A stretch of DNA of 64,000 nt, from NCBI RefSeq assembly GCF_014205135.1, contig NZ_JACHMY010000001.1:930001-994000 (forward strand), written 5' to 3'. How positions within the stretch are numbered: the stretch's first letter is position 1; each line of letters opens with the position of its first letter. Positions 25,894 through 35,317 of the stretch are shown here, in pieces. The notes under the pieces are model-generated. The model was not told the DNA's origin. It ran no database searches and saw nothing but the letters and a program-made list of their open reading frames with translations. Source of the DNA: Kribbella italica. Lineage in GTDB: Bacteria; Actinomycetota; Actinomycetes; Propionibacteriales; Kribbellaceae. The position numbers were made by a program, and so were the translations under genes.

Positions 25894-26601
25894 TCAGCGT
25901 TGGACGAGGTTCGGCAGGGTCGTCTCGATGGGGGTGTGGAGGAGTTCGTCGGCCTCCTCGTCGTACGGGGTGGGCTCGGCGTTCATGATGATCAAGCGCT
26001 TGCCCGCTTTCAGGGCGACGGCGCACAGGCCGGCCGCGGGGTAGACCTGCAGTGAGGTGCCGATCGCGAGGAAGGTGTCGCAGGCCTCGGTGGCGGCGAC
26101 GGCCGCGTCGAGGATCTTCTGGTCGAGGGACTGGCCGAAGGAGACCGTGGCGGACTTGAGGATGCCGCCGCAGATCTCGCAGGCCGGGTCCTCCTCGCCG
26201 GCGTCGAGGCGGGGGAGCAGGTCGGCCATGGGGATCCTGCGGGCGCATTGCAGACAATCGACGAACCAGACCGTGCCGTGCAGCTCGAGCACATTCACCG
26301 AGCCGGCCTTCTGGTGCAGGCCGTCGATGTTCTGGGTGATCAGCGCGGTCAGGCGGCCCTGGCGCTCCAGTTCGGCGAGGGCGCGGTGGCCGGCGTTCGG
26401 CTCGGCTGTCCAGGCGGGGGCGGAGAGGCGGTGCTTCCAGGCGGCGGCCCGGACCTTCGGCGACGCGACGTACTCGTCGATGTCGAACATCGCCTGCGCG
26501 GCCGGGTCTTTTGTCCACAATCCTTGCGGACCGCGGAAGTCCGGGATGCCCGACGCGGTCGAGATCCCGGCACCGGTCAGTACGGCGAAACGTTCGGTCA
26601 C
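25894..26601 (-). CDS. NAD-dependent protein deacylase, sirtuin family (CobB/Sir2-like)
   Basis: A 235-residue class III deacylase. The NAD-binding GAGIS is in LTGAGISTASGIPDFRGP. TQNIDGLHQKAG supplies the catalytic-loop Asn/Asp and LELHGTVW the catalytic His. The zinc site is formed by the pairs CLQC and CEIC, and GTSLQVYPAAGL closes the NAD site. It removes acyl groups from lysines, releasing nicotinamide. GTG 26601 fits a leaderless start, with TAGGTT exactly 7 nt upstream; longer in-frame extensions would translate a 39-bp tandem repeat and are unlikely. No dedicated acetyl-CoA synthetase partner is adjacent. Confidence 0.92.
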   Translation of the reverse strand: MTERFAVLTGAGISTASGIPDFRGPQGLWTKDPAAQAMFDIDEYVASPKVRAAAWKHRLSAPAWTAEPNAGHRALAELERQGRLTALITQNIDGLHQKAGSVNVLELHGTVWFVDCLQCARRIPMADLLPRLDAGEEDPACEICGGILKSATVSFGQSLDQKILDAAVAATEACDTFLAIGTSLQVYPAAGLCAVALKAGKRLIIMNAEPTPYDEEADELLHTPIETTLPNLVQR

Positions 26602-27006
26602 GCCCCCGAACCTACCGGGCCCACCTTGAGCCCACCGGCCACGCCGCTGCGCTGAGCGGCGACCGGCCGAGTTCACCGGCCACTGCCATGCCCACTGGCG
26701 ACCGGCCGAGTTCACCGGCCGCTGCCATGCCCACTGGCGACCGGCCGAGTTCACCGGCCACTGCCATGCCCAGTGGTCACTCCGCCTGCTGGTGGTGGAG
26801 CGGCTGCCGTCGAGTCGACCTGACCTGTGCGTCGTGCAGCTCGAGCCTGAGGGCTCGTCAGCGGTGAGAGGGGGAGCGGTCGACTGCTCGCCGCGCGGAC
26901 CGGCTGATCCGCTGTGGTGACCTGGCGCTGTTCTTGTACATCGAGCGGCTCTACGTCCGCAGGCTCCGCGCCGATGGAAGCGGCACGGTCGGCTGTCGCG
27001 CCAAGG
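26602..27006. other. Gene-free stretch with tandem repeats
   Basis: The sirtuin promoter (TAGGTT at 26609-26614) and the 39-bp repeats at 26658-26774 occupy the left half. I see no convincing gene in 26775-27006; open frames there lack family resemblance. Confidence 0.5.
26658..26774. repeat. Three tandem copies of a 39-bp unit upstream of the sirtuin gene
   Basis: Copies start at 26658, 26697 and 26736. The unit begins GGCGACCGGCCGAG, continues TTCACCGGCC, and ends CTGCCATGCCCA. Copies differ at only one or two bases. They would add a repetitive N-terminus to the sirtuin only if a much earlier start were used. Confidence 0.85.
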
Positions 27007-27561
27007 TCACCGGCTACCTGCCGGCCATTCCGTCGCGAGGACCGACATGACGATCGAGTCGACCCACTCGCCCTCCCAGAACAGGTCGTCGCGCAAACGC
27101 CCCTCGACCACGAAGCCCGCTTTCTCGTACGCCCGCTGCGCCCGCGGGTTGAACGCGTACACGCCCAGGCTGATCCGGTGCAGGCCGAGTACCTCGATGC
27201 CGTAGTCGACAATCAGCCGGGTCGCCTCGGTGCCCAGGCCGCGGCCGCGGCCGGTCGGGCCGATCAGGATCCGGAAGTTGCAGGCCTGGTTGTCCGGGTC
27301 GTAGTCGTTCAGGACCGCCTCGCCGACGGTCTCGCCGGTGGCTTTGTCAACAATCGCCAGGTCGAGCCGGTCGGGCTGGTTCTTGCGGGTCCGGATCCAC
27401 TCCAGCGCTCTCTCGTCGCTGATCTTCTCGTGGCTGCCGGTCAGCCGGGCCACCTCGGGATCGTCCATCGCGGCCTTCATCGCCGGGAAGTCCTGCTCGT
27501 CCAGCACCCGCAGGACAACCAGCTCGCCGGTCAGGATCGGCTTGGTCGAGAAGTCGGTCAT
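27007..27561 (-). CDS. GNAT-family N-acetyltransferase (RimJ/RimL-like)
   Basis: A 184-residue GNAT fold of the RimJ/RimL/Acetyltransf_3 type. Its acetyl-CoA pyrophosphate loop is LIGPTGRGRGLGTEATRLIVDYG and the C-terminal segment is HRISLGVYAFNPRAQRAYEKAGF. It transfers acetyl from acetyl-CoA to an amine, either a protein N-terminus or a small molecule. It is a single gene on the minus strand after TusA; the sirtuin is nearby but separated by repeats, so a functional acetylation/deacetylation pairing is speculative. Confidence 0.9.
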   Translation of the reverse strand: MTDFSTKPILTGELVVLRVLDEQDFPAMKAAMDDPEVARLTGSHEKISDERALEWIRTRKNQPDRLDLAIVDKATGETVGEAVLNDYDPDNQACNFRILIGPTGRGRGLGTEATRLIVDYGIEVLGLHRISLGVYAFNPRAQRAYEKAGFVVEGRLRDDLFWEGEWVDSIVMSVLATEWPAGSR

Positions 27562-27604
27562 GCCGGTCAGCTTGGGCCGTAGCGGTTACTCGGCGCCAAC
27601 CGTT

Positions 27605-27814
27605 TTAGCTGAGCTTCCGTACGACGTACCGCCCGTCTTCGGCGGAGACCAGCTCCTGCTCGCGCATCCGGCACCAGGCGGGGATGTCGGTCGCGGCGGC
27701 GGGGTCGTCGGCCAGTACGGCGATGCTGTCGCCGACCGCCAGCGCCGGGAACGCCTGCGCGAGCTTGATCACCGGGAGCGGGCAGAGCATCCCGCGGCAG
27801 TCGAGGGTCGTCAC
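27605..27814 (-). CDS. TusA-family sulfur carrier protein
   Basis: A 69-residue protein with the SirA/TusA motif LDCRGMLCPLPVIKLAQ, whose Cys in CPLP accepts persulfide. It overlaps the cysteine desulfurase gene by 4 bp (ATGA), so the desulfurase is very likely its persulfide donor. The downstream acceptor in this organism is not shown by sequence; TusA proteins feed tRNA thiolation or molybdenum cofactor and other sulfur pathways. The length is normal for the family. Confidence 0.9.
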   Translation of the reverse strand: MTTLDCRGMLCPLPVIKLAQAFPALAVGDSIAVLADDPAAATDIPAWCRMREQELVSAEDGRYVVRKLS

Positions 27815-28938
27815 ATGCCCACCTCAGTACGGATCCGCTGGACCAGCCCGGGCAGAACCCGCGCGAAGCGGTCCACGTCGTCGTACGTGCTGCTGCGGCC
27901 GAGTGAGACCCGGACGTTGCCGTGGGTGAGCACACCCATCGCGGCCAGGACGTGCGACGGGCGCAGCGTGCTCGCCGTACAGGCTGAGCCGCTGGAGACG
28001 GAGAAGCCCTCGGCGTCCAGTGCGGTGACCAGGGCCTCGCCGTCGACGTACAGGCAGGAGAAGGTCAGCACGTGGGGGAGCCGGTCGTCCGGGTCGCCCA
28101 CTACCTCCACATCGGTGAGGTCAGCGGCCACCCGGGTCCTCAGCTCGGCGATCCAGGCCCGGTGCTGCTTGTCCAAGGCATCGGCTTCCAGGAGACGAGC
28201 CTGGAGACCAGCAGCGGCAGCCAGCGCGGCGGGGACGTTCGGGTGCCCAGGGGAGAGGCCGTCCTCGCGTTCGTCCACCGGCCAGGCCGGTGCGAACCGC
28301 GTGCCCTTCCGTACGGCGAGTAGCCCGACCCCTGCCGGCCCGCCCCACTTGTGAGCACTCGCGGTGAGCACCGACCACCCACCAGGGATCGCCTCATGAC
28401 CCACCGTCGCCGCCGCGTCCACGAACAGCGGCACGCCCGCCGCAGCCGCCACCTCGCCGAGCTCAGCCACCGGCTGCCGCGTCCCCACCTCGTGATTCGC
28501 GGTCTGCAGTGCGGCCAGCGCGACGCCAGGCCGCCTGACCTGCGAGGCGAATTCATCCGCGTCGACCCGTCCGAGCTGATCCACGCCCACCTCGTACGCC
28601 GTACCGGCCGCTGCCGCGGCGTGCAGGACCGCCGAGTGCTCGACCGCGGAGTGCACCACCGTCGTACCGATCCGTCGCCGAGCAGCCGCGACCGCGGGCA
28701 GTCCGGCATGGATCGCGGCCGTCCCGGAGGTGGTCAGGTACAGCTCGTCGGGCTGTACGCCGACGCCTTCCGCGAGCACCGCGCGGGCGTTGTCCAGCAG
28801 CAGCCGGGCGGTCCTTCCCTCGTGGTGCAACCGGGCCGGATCGGCCCACCCGGAATCGAGTGCCTGCAGCAACACCTCCCGCGCGGCAGGGTGCAGTACC
28901 TCGGCACTTGCGGCGTCCAGATATGCACGGTTGCTCAC
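27811..28938 (-). CDS. Cysteine desulfurase (NifS/IscS family)
   Basis: A 375-residue PLP enzyme. The PLP lysine is in SAHKWGGPAGVG (near 194), with the His of SAVEHSA and TANHEVGT. The catalytic cysteine is in SSGSACTASTLRPSH (near 320). It converts cysteine to alanine, leaving persulfide on the active-site Cys. It is coupled to tusA downstream. GTG 28938 has TAGCGT 7 nt upstream (leaderless). It is divergent from the cytochrome oxidase operon, a neighbourhood I recall from other actinobacteria. It is shorter than IscS and not part of an isc or suf operon here. Confidence 0.92.
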   Translation of the reverse strand: MSNRAYLDAASAEVLHPAAREVLLQALDSGWADPARLHHEGRTARLLLDNARAVLAEGVGVQPDELYLTTSGTAAIHAGLPAVAAARRRIGTTVVHSAVEHSAVLHAAAAAGTAYEVGVDQLGRVDADEFASQVRRPGVALAALQTANHEVGTRQPVAELGEVAAAAGVPLFVDAAATVGHEAIPGGWSVLTASAHKWGGPAGVGLLAVRKGTRFAPAWPVDEREDGLSPGHPNVPAALAAAAGLQARLLEADALDKQHRAWIAELRTRVAADLTDVEVVGDPDDRLPHVLTFSCLYVDGEALVTALDAEGFSVSSGSACTASTLRPSHVLAAMGVLTHGNVRVSLGRSSTYDDVDRFARVLPGLVQRIRTEVGM

Positions 28939-29032
28939 ACGGGAAACGCTAAGCCCTACCTATGCGCAGAACGCGGGAGGCGGTCCAGTAGTGTTCTGTC
29001 GTCAGTCTCACCTGGGAAGGGAAAGGCGCCCC

Positions 29033-29932
29033 GTGGGTTCGAACGGCACGTCCGGAGTGGTCGCGCGAGCGGCGGGTCAGCAGACCCGCGCCGCGTCACG
29101 TCCGGCGAAGCGACGCCTGCTGGTCCCGGCAGCGGTAGTGGTCGGCACGTTGGTGCTGACCGGCTGCTCGTCGGAGACCAACGCGCAGTGGAAACGACTT
29201 GGACTGCCGGAGGGTGCTTCGGACCGGACCGAGGCAGTCAGAAGCCTGTGGATCGGCGCCTGGATCGCCGCCCTGGTGATCGGTGTGGCGGTCTGGGGCC
29301 TGATCCTGTTCGCCGTGGTCCGGTACCGCCGGCGTAGCGAGGACGCGCCGCGGCAGACGCGCTACAACCTGCCGCTCGAGGTGCTGTACACGCTCGCGCC
29401 GTTCGCGATCATCGGTGTGCTGTTCTTCTACACCGTCGAGCACGGCAACGTGATCACGAAGAACTCCGGTGCCTCGGTGCACCAGATCAACGTGGTCGGC
29501 CAGCAGTGGCAGTGGACCTTCAACTACAAGGACACCGTCGACGGTCAGCAGGGCGTCTGGGAGACCGGCACGCTCGACCAGCCGGCCGAGCTGGTGCTCC
29601 CGGTGAACGAGTCGGTCGAGTTCGAGCTGACCTCGCCCGACGTGATCCACTCCTTCTGGGTGCCGGCCTTCTACTTCAAGCTGGACGTCATTCCCGGCCG
29701 GACCGGGAAGTTCGAGCTGACGCCGACCAAGACCGGCACCTTCGCCGGCAAGTGCGCCGAGCTCTGCGGGCTCTACCACAGCCGGATGATCTTCACCGTC
29801 CGCGTGGTCAGTGCCGACGAGTACCAGGCACACCTGCGGGAGCTGGCGGCCAAGGGCCAGACCGGCGCCGCCACCGGTGGCCAGGACGCAACCACCATTC
29901 CCGGCCACGGGGAGCAGGAGGGTGAGAAGTGA
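29033..29932 (+). CDS. ctaC: Cytochrome c oxidase subunit II
   Basis: A 299-residue lipoprotein precursor (lipobox VLTGC) with two transmembrane helices ([37 protein letters not shown]) and a periplasmic cupredoxin domain. The binuclear CuA ligands are visible: His in DVIHSFWVP and [12 protein letters not shown]. It receives electrons from the cytochrome bcc complex encoded at 35.3-39.6 kb and passes them to subunit I. GTG 29033 has purine-rich GGGAAGGGAAAGG upstream. It overlaps ctaD by 4 bp. Confidence 0.96.
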   Translation: MGSNGTSGVVARAAGQQTRAASRPAKRRLLVPAAVVVGTLVLTGCSSETNAQWKRLGLPEGASDRTEAVRSLWIGAWIAALVIGVAVWGLILFAVVRYRRRSEDAPRQTRYNLPLEVLYTLAPFAIIGVLFFYTVEHGNVITKNSGASVHQINVVGQQWQWTFNYKDTVDGQQGVWETGTLDQPAELVLPVNESVEFELTSPDVIHSFWVPAFYFKLDVIPGRTGKFELTPTKTGTFAGKCAELCGLYHSRMIFTVRVVSADEYQAHLRELAAKGQTGAATGGQDATTIPGHGEQEGEK

Positions 29933-31713
29933 CCGACTTCGCTGAGCGCAGCGGCGCCGTAGGGGCCGCGAGCGCGCTGCCGAGGCGGCGCAGCAAAGGC
30001 CAGATCGCGGTCAAGTGGCTGACCACCACCGACCACAAGCTGATCGGCCACCTGTACCTGATCACCTCGTTCGTCTTCTTCCTGATCGGCGGCGTGATGG
30101 CGCTGCTGATCCGCGCCGAGCTGGCCAAGCCGGGTCTGCAGATCGTGAACGAAGAGGTCTACAACCAGCTGTTCACGATGCACGGCACGATCATGCTGCT
30201 GCTGTTCGCGACGCCGCTGTTCGTCGGGTTCGCGAACGTGATCATGCCGGTCCAGATCGGCGCGCCCGACGTGGCGTTCCCGCGGCTGAACATGTTCAGC
30301 TACTGGCTGTTCCTGTTCGGCGGCACGATCACGGTCAGCGGCTTCTTCACCCCGGGCGGCGCGGCGGACTTCGGCTGGTTCGCCTACGCCCCGCTGTCGA
30401 ACGCGGTCCGTTCGCCGGGCGTCGGTGGTGACCTGTGGATCATGGGTCTGTACCTGGCCGGTCTGGGCACGATCCTCGGTGCGGTCAACTTCGTCACGAC
30501 GATCATCACCATGCGCGCTCCGGGGATGACGATGTTCCGGATGCCGATCTTCACCTGGAACATCCTGGTCACCTCGATCCTCGTGCTGATCGCGTTCCCG
30601 ATCCTGGCCGGCGCGCTGCTGATGCTGGAGGCGGATCGAGCCCTGGGGGCTCACGTCTTCGACGCCGCGAACGGTGGTCCACTCCTGTGGCAGCACCTGT
30701 TCTGGTTCTTCGGGCATCCCGAGGTCTACATCATCGCCCTGCCGTTCTTCGGCATCATCACCGAGATCCTGCCGGTCTTCAGCCGCAAGCCCGTCTTCGG
30801 CTACATCGGCCTGGTCGCGGCGACGCTGTGGATCGCCGTGCTGTCGGTGGCGGTCTGGGCGCACCACATGTACGTCACCGGAGCGGTGAACCTGCCGTTC
30901 TTCTCGTTCATGACGTTCCTGATCGCGGTCCCGACCGGGGTGAAGTTCTTCAACTGGATCGGGACGATGTGGGGCGGATCTCTGTCCTTCGACACCCCGA
31001 TGCTGTGGTCGATCGGCTTCCTCACCACCTTCCTGTTCGGTGGCCTGACGGGCGTCATCCTGGCCTCGCCGGCGCTGGACTACCAGCTGTCGGACTCCTA
31101 CTTCGTGGTGGCGCACTTCCACTACGTGGTGTTCGGCACGGTGGTGTTCGCGATGTTCGCGGGCTTCTACTTCTGGTGGCCGAAGATGACCGGCCGGATG
31201 CTCGACGAGAAGCTGGGCAAGCTGCACTTCTGGCTGCTGTTCATCGGCTTCCACACCACGTTCCTGGTGCAGCACTGGCTGGGTGTCGAGGGCATGCCGC
31301 GGCGCTACGCGTCGTACGGCGCGAACGAGGGCTTCACCACGCTGAACGAGGTCTCCAGCATCGGTGCCTTCGTCCTCGGCCTGTCGATGCTGCCGTTCTT
31401 CTACAACGTCTACAAGTCGCGCAAAGCGCCGCTGGTCGGTGTCGACGACCCGTGGGGCTGGGGCCGTTCGCTGGAGTGGGCGACCAGCTCGCCTCCGCCG
31501 CGGCACAACTTCGTCAGCCTGCCGCGGATCCGCTCCGAGTCGCCGGCCTTCGACCTGCACCACCCGGACATCGCCCTGATGGAGTACGGCGACAGCGGCG
31601 CGCCCCGGGACAACCTTCTGGACGCCGGTGAGGACCAGGGCCGGGTCGAGAACCTCGAGCGCAACTTGAACGCGGGCACCGGCACGACCGGGGACGGAGA
31701 GGGTAAGGCATGA
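29929..31713 (+). CDS. ctaD: Cytochrome c oxidase subunit I
   Basis: A 594-residue, 12-helix heme-copper oxidase core. The signature [19 protein letters not shown] carries the His-Tyr crosslink pair; AHHMYVTG supplies the CuB histidines, and [12 protein letters not shown] the heme a and a3 histidines. It reduces O2 to water and pumps protons as part of the aa3 oxidase in the bcc-aa3 supercomplex. The GTG at 29929 overlaps ctaC (GTGA), and the stop overlaps ctaF (ATGA). The family extends past the last helix with a charged cytoplasmic tail, present here. Confidence 0.97.
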   Translation: MTDFAERSGAVGAASALPRRRSKGQIAVKWLTTTDHKLIGHLYLITSFVFFLIGGVMALLIRAELAKPGLQIVNEEVYNQLFTMHGTIMLLLFATPLFVGFANVIMPVQIGAPDVAFPRLNMFSYWLFLFGGTITVSGFFTPGGAADFGWFAYAPLSNAVRSPGVGGDLWIMGLYLAGLGTILGAVNFVTTIITMRAPGMTMFRMPIFTWNILVTSILVLIAFPILAGALLMLEADRALGAHVFDAANGGPLLWQHLFWFFGHPEVYIIALPFFGIITEILPVFSRKPVFGYIGLVAATLWIAVLSVAVWAHHMYVTGAVNLPFFSFMTFLIAVPTGVKFFNWIGTMWGGSLSFDTPMLWSIGFLTTFLFGGLTGVILASPALDYQLSDSYFVVAHFHYVVFGTVVFAMFAGFYFWWPKMTGRMLDEKLGKLHFWLLFIGFHTTFLVQHWLGVEGMPRRYASYGANEGFTTLNEVSSIGAFVLGLSMLPFFYNVYKSRKAPLVGVDDPWGWGRSLEWATSSPPPRHNFVSLPRIRSESPAFDLHHPDIALMEYGDSGAPRDNLLDAGEDQGRVENLERNLNAGTGTTGDGEGKA

Positions 31714-32105
31714 AGGTCGAGGCCTGGGTCTTCGGCATCCTGACGCTGTTCGTCCTGATCGTCGCCCCGATCTACTGGGTGATGTCGGAGGACCCGACCG
31801 GGACCACCGCGCTGGTGATGACGTTCTTCCTGGCGCTGCTGGTGACGTTCTACCTGGGCGTCACCTCCCGCCGGATGGACGCCCGTCCGGAGGACCGCAA
31901 GGAAGCCGAGATCGCGGAGGGAGCCGGCGAGCTGGGCTTCTTCCCGCCGTACTCGTGGTGGCCGCTGTGGTGCGCCGCGACGCTGTCGATCATCGTGCTC
32001 GGACTGGTCTTCGGCTGGTGGCTGTTCATCATCGGCACCGGGCTGGGCATCGTCGCGCTGTCCGGCTTCATCTTCGAGTACTACCGCGGGGACCACGCAC
32101 ACTGA
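31710..32105 (+). CDS. ctaF: Cytochrome c oxidase subunit IV (actinobacterial type)
   Basis: A 131-residue four-helix membrane protein specific to actinobacterial aa3 oxidases: [37 protein letters not shown], and two C-terminal helices around [17 protein letters not shown]. The [11 protein letters not shown] loop is characteristic. It starts by ATGA overlap with ctaD and completes the ctaC-D-F operon. It stabilises the oxidase; no cofactor ligands. Confidence 0.95.
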   Translation: MKVEAWVFGILTLFVLIVAPIYWVMSEDPTGTTALVMTFFLALLVTFYLGVTSRRMDARPEDRKEAEIAEGAGELGFFPPYSWWPLWCAATLSIIVLGLVFGWWLFIIGTGLGIVALSGFIFEYYRGDHAH

Positions 32106-32285
32106 CCGTGCGTGACATCGGCTCTCGCGGCCGGTGAAAACCGAACCAAATCGCAGTACCGATCGTCATCAGTACTGCGGGCCGTGATCGGCCCGCCGCG
32201 CTGGTGGCGATCCGGTGCGTCTGGAAGAGCCGTGGGGCGAGCTACGCTTGCCGGGGCGGTGCGACGAATCTCAGGGGAGCTCAGG

Positions 32286-33536
32286 GTGTTGGGTAGTTCG
32301 GTGCGCAAGCGCGGCCTGGCCGTGGCGGGGATCTGCGCGATGCTGGTGGTCGCGGCGGCGTGTAGTGACACCGACGGCGGGAGTCCAGCCGCAGGAGGAG
32401 GCCCTCAGTCGAGCTCCACTCCCGGCGCCTCGACGACACCAGGTGGCGACCAGAGCCAGACCCCGTCGGCCGACCCGGCCGCGGCGAACGTGACCGTCAC
32501 GCCGGCCAAGAACGCCGCGGCGGTCCGTCCGGACCAGCCGGTCAAGGTCGTCACCAGCTCCGGCACGCTGGACAACATCACCGTCAGTGACAAGGACGGC
32601 GGCAAGGTCAGCGGCTCGTTCAACGACGCCAAGTCGGAGTGGACGTCGCTGCCGCAGCTCAAGCCGAGCGCGACGTACACGGTGGCCGGGTCCGCTCAGG
32701 GCAGCGACGGCAAGACCGTGCAGATCAGCTCGACGTTCAAGACCCTGGCCGCGGGCCTGAAGCTGAAGGCCTCGGTGGCACCGCTGGACGGCGAGACCGT
32801 CGGCGTCGCGATGCCGATCCAGATCTACTGGAACAACCCGGTCAAGGACCGCGCCGCGGTCGAGAAGCGGCTGTCGCTGAAGACCTCGGTCCCGGTCGAG
32901 GGCACCTGGCACTGGATGAACAGCAAGCAGGTCAACTACCGGCCGAAGAACTACTGGCCGGCCGGCACCAAGATCACCGTGAACATCGCCACCCAGGGCG
33001 TGAACGCCGGCGGCGGCGTCTGGGGCTCGGCCAGCCGGCAGATCGACTTCGCGATCGGCAAGTCGGTCGTCACCAAGGTCGACGTCAAGAAGCACACGAT
33101 GGCCGTCACGATCAACGGCAAGCTGGCCCGGACCATCCCGATCACCGCCGGCAAGGACGGCTTCACCACCCGCAGCGGCGTGAAGGTGATCATGGAGAAG
33201 TACCGCACCAAGCGGATGGACGCCCGCACCGTCGGCATCCAGCCCGGCGACCCGGAGTACTACGACATCCACGACGTGCAGTACGCGCAGCGCGTCACCA
33301 GCTCGGGCGAGTTCATCCACGGCGCCCCGTGGTCAAGCGGCAGCCAGGGCACCGAGAACGTCAGCCACGGTTGCGTCGGCATGAGCCTGAAGGACGGCGC
33401 CTGGTACTTCGCCCAGACGCTGCGCGGCGACCCCGTCGTCGTCACCGGCACCAACCGGCCGATGACCACAGGGAACGGCTGGACCGACTGGAACGACTCC
33501 TGGGCCAAGTACAAGGCCGGCTCCGCGCTCGCCTGA
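32286..33536 (+). CDS. L,D-transpeptidase lipoprotein with Ig-like domains
   Basis: 416 residues. A lipobox AAACSD ends the signal peptide, followed by a Ser/Thr/Pro linker, two bacterial Ig-like domains and a C-terminal YkuD catalytic domain. The catalytic motif is HGAPWSS then SHGCVGMS (Cys near residue 358). It forms 3-3 peptidoglycan crosslinks outside the membrane, like LdtMt2. GTG 32286 is preferred: AGGGGAG lies 7 nt upstream. A possible -10 (TACGCT, near 32243) would give a short 5' leader. A strong bidirectional hairpin follows the gene. Confidence 0.93.
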   Translation: MLGSSVRKRGLAVAGICAMLVVAAACSDTDGGSPAAGGGPQSSSTPGASTTPGGDQSQTPSADPAAANVTVTPAKNAAAVRPDQPVKVVTSSGTLDNITVSDKDGGKVSGSFNDAKSEWTSLPQLKPSATYTVAGSAQGSDGKTVQISSTFKTLAAGLKLKASVAPLDGETVGVAMPIQIYWNNPVKDRAAVEKRLSLKTSVPVEGTWHWMNSKQVNYRPKNYWPAGTKITVNIATQGVNAGGGVWGSASRQIDFAIGKSVVTKVDVKKHTMAVTINGKLARTIPITAGKDGFTTRSGVKVIMEKYRTKRMDARTVGIQPGDPEYYDIHDVQYAQRVTSSGEFIHGAPWSSGSQGTENVSHGCVGMSLKDGAWYFAQTLRGDPVVVTGTNRPMTTGNGWTDWNDSWAKYKAGSALA

Positions 33537-33548
33537 CCTCCCGCACGC

Positions 33549-33585
33549 CGAACCGCCCCACGCAGCCTCTGCGTGGGGCGGTTCG
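33549..33585. terminator. Bidirectional terminator between ldt and tetR genes
   Basis: A perfect 17-bp stem with a 3-nt loop (CCT) lies between convergent genes; the 5' arm begins CGAACCGCCCCACGCAG. It should stop transcription from both sides. Confidence 0.9.
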
Positions 33586-33590
33586 CGTTG

Positions 33591-34214
33591 CTAGGCCCTG
33601 GAGACGGGCAGCCGTACGGCGGGCGGGAGCTCGCGGCGTACGGGGTCGGCCTGGAAGGACTGGAGCATCAGGGCGGCGAAGCGGCGGGAGGCTGCGACCC
33701 TGAGGTCGGGGGTGGCGGCGCGGATGCCTTCGTTGGCCATCAGGGCAAGCGAGAGGTCCTCGAGGACGAAGTCGTCGCGGAGGGCGCCGGCCTCCTTGGC
33801 GCGGCGGATCAGCTCCAGGAGCGAGCGGAGGGTGCGGTCGCGCTCGGCGGCGAAGCCGGCCGCGGGCGGCAGGCTCGAGGTGAAGGCCCGGGCGAAGCCG
33901 CGGTCGAGGGCGTGCTGCTCCATCATCCGCTCGATCAGCCGGCTGAAGCCCACCCAGGGGTCGGCGGCGTCCAGGGCGTCCTGTGCGATGGTCGAGCAGA
34001 AGTCCATCTGCTCGGCGAACGCCTCGACGTGCAGGGCCTCCTTGGTCGGAAAGTGCCGGTAGAGCGTCGCGACGCCGACTTCCGCCCGCCGGGCGATCTC
34101 CCGGATCGGCACCTCCAGGCCTTCAGCGGCGAAGGCCAGGCGGGCGACGGCGAGGATCCGCTCCCGGTTGTCCCGGGCGTCCGACCTGAGGCGCGTTCCC
34201 ACTTCTGTTGTCAC
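33591..34214 (-). CDS. TetR-family transcriptional regulator
   Basis: 207 residues. The N-terminal helix-turn-helix reads RERILAVARLAFAAEGLEVPI, then IARRAEVGVATLYRHFPTKEAL, a textbook TetR/AcrR sequence. The C-terminal domain is all-helical and not assignable to a ligand. GTG 34214 is chosen because TAAAGT lies 7 nt upstream. The divergent quinone-oxidoreductase-like gene starts 49 bp away, so this is probably its repressor and autoregulated. An 8-bp palindrome TTAGCTAA overlaps its own -10. Confidence 0.92.
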   Translation of the reverse strand: MTTEVGTRLRSDARDNRERILAVARLAFAAEGLEVPIREIARRAEVGVATLYRHFPTKEALHVEAFAEQMDFCSTIAQDALDAADPWVGFSRLIERMMEQHALDRGFARAFTSSLPPAAGFAAERDRTLRSLLELIRRAKEAGALRDDFVLEDLSLALMANEGIRAATPDLRVAASRRFAALMLQSFQADPVRRELPPAVRLPVSRA

Positions 34215-34221
34215 CTCTCTC

Positions 34222-34256
34222 ACTTTAGCTAACCGGACGGGGTGTTCCGTTACGTT
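34222..34256. promoter_or_regulatory. Divergent leaderless promoters with TetR-type operator
   Basis: Minus strand: TAAAGT (34222-34227), 7 nt before the tetR GTG. Plus strand: TACGTT (34251-34256), 7 nt before the oxidoreductase ATG. TTAGCTAA (34225-34232) is a perfect palindrome between them. Confidence 0.6.
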
Positions 34257-34263
34257 CGCGGAC

Positions 34264-35211
34264 ATGAGAGTTCTGGAGTTCAGCGAGTACGGACCGCCGA
34301 GTGTTCTGCGTGTGGGGGAGGTGGAGGCGCCGCGGCCGGCGCCGGGACAGATTCGGATCGCCACGCGCGCCTCGGGGGTGTCCGCGGGGGAGGTGGCGAT
34401 CCGGGCGGGGAGATTCCGTGAGTTCGTGCCGGTGGAGTTCCCGTACCGGGCCGGCTTCGACGCCGCCGGTGTGGTCGACGAGGTCGGCGAGGGCGTGGCT
34501 GGGGTGAGTGTCGGGGACGAGGTCTTCGGGTTCACCACCATGACGGACCGGGCGGCGAACGCCGACTTCGTCGTACTGGCTGCTTGGGCGCCAAAACCGG
34601 CCGTTTGGAGCTGGGAAGAGGCCGGAGGGGCCGCTGGGAGCGTGGAGACCGCTACGCGCGTCCTGGACCGCCTGAGGGTCCGTTCAGGCGACACCGTGCT
34701 GATCCAGGGTGCGGCTGGGGGCGTGGGGACCGTTGCTGTCCAGATGGCTGCCGCCCGCGGTGCACGAGTCATCGGTACGGCGAGTGAGCGCAACCACGGC
34801 TTCCTGGAGTCTCTGGGCGCCGAGCCCACGACGTACGGGCCTGGGTTGGAGGAGCGCGTCAGGGAGCTGGCGCCGGGCGGGGTCGACGCGGTGTTCGACT
34901 GCGCCGGGGGAGCTCTGGAGCAGTTGGTCGCCATCGCGGGAGATCCGTCGCGCGTGGTGACGATCGCCGACTTCGAGGCGGCGCGGTACGGCGTCCACAT
35001 GTCGCACAGCGCGCCGGCTGACGAGACCGGTGAGGTCGTCGGTGCCGCGGACAAGCTCGCCATGCATGGGCTCAGTGCGGCAGTCGAGCTCGCGAACGAC
35101 GGCCGGCTTCGGATCCCGGTGGCGGCGGCGTTCAAGCTCACGGAGGCAGCGGCGGCCCACGAACTCAGCGACTCCCGCCACGCCCGCGGCAAGATCGTCC
35201 TGCTCCACTGA
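34264..35211 (+). CDS. Zinc-independent medium-chain dehydrogenase/reductase (quinone oxidoreductase-like)
   Basis: A 315-residue MDR-superfamily enzyme without structural or catalytic zinc ligands. The N-terminal GroES-like domain reads RVLEFSEYGPPSVLRVGEVE. The NADPH-binding loop is VLIQGAAGGVGTVAVQMA and DAVFDCAGGALEQL is the family's late Rossmann strand. Such proteins reduce quinones or activated alkenes. The ATG has no Shine-Dalgarno but a TACGTT -10 lies 7 nt upstream, so translation is probably leaderless. Divergent to the TetR gene, its likely regulator. Confidence 0.9.
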   Translation: MRVLEFSEYGPPSVLRVGEVEAPRPAPGQIRIATRASGVSAGEVAIRAGRFREFVPVEFPYRAGFDAAGVVDEVGEGVAGVSVGDEVFGFTTMTDRAANADFVVLAAWAPKPAVWSWEEAGGAAGSVETATRVLDRLRVRSGDTVLIQGAAGGVGTVAVQMAAARGARVIGTASERNHGFLESLGAEPTTYGPGLEERVRELAPGGVDAVFDCAGGALEQLVAIAGDPSRVVTIADFEAARYGVHMSHSAPADETGEVVGAADKLAMHGLSAAVELANDGRLRIPVAAAFKLTEAAAAHELSDSRHARGKIVLLH

Positions 35212-35274
35212 CCGACGGGGAGCTGCCGAAGCGAGCAAATCCCTGGCGACCTCCCGGGCAGACGCCCGACAGCA

Positions 35275-35304
35275 AAGGCCCCGGCTCAATCGAGCCGGGG
35301 CCTT
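35275..35304. terminator. Bidirectional terminator between MDR gene and qcr operon
   Basis: AAGGCCCCGGCTC and GAGCCGGGGCCTT form a 13-bp stem with a 4-nt loop (AATC), ending in TTC. It serves the convergent oxidoreductase gene and the qcrB end. Confidence 0.85.
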
Positions 35305-35317
35305 CACGTCGTGCGGG

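Noticed and set aside
26775..27006. Possible short gene between the 39-bp repeats and the GNAT gene
   Set aside because: No start with a ribosome site and no family resemblance in any frame.
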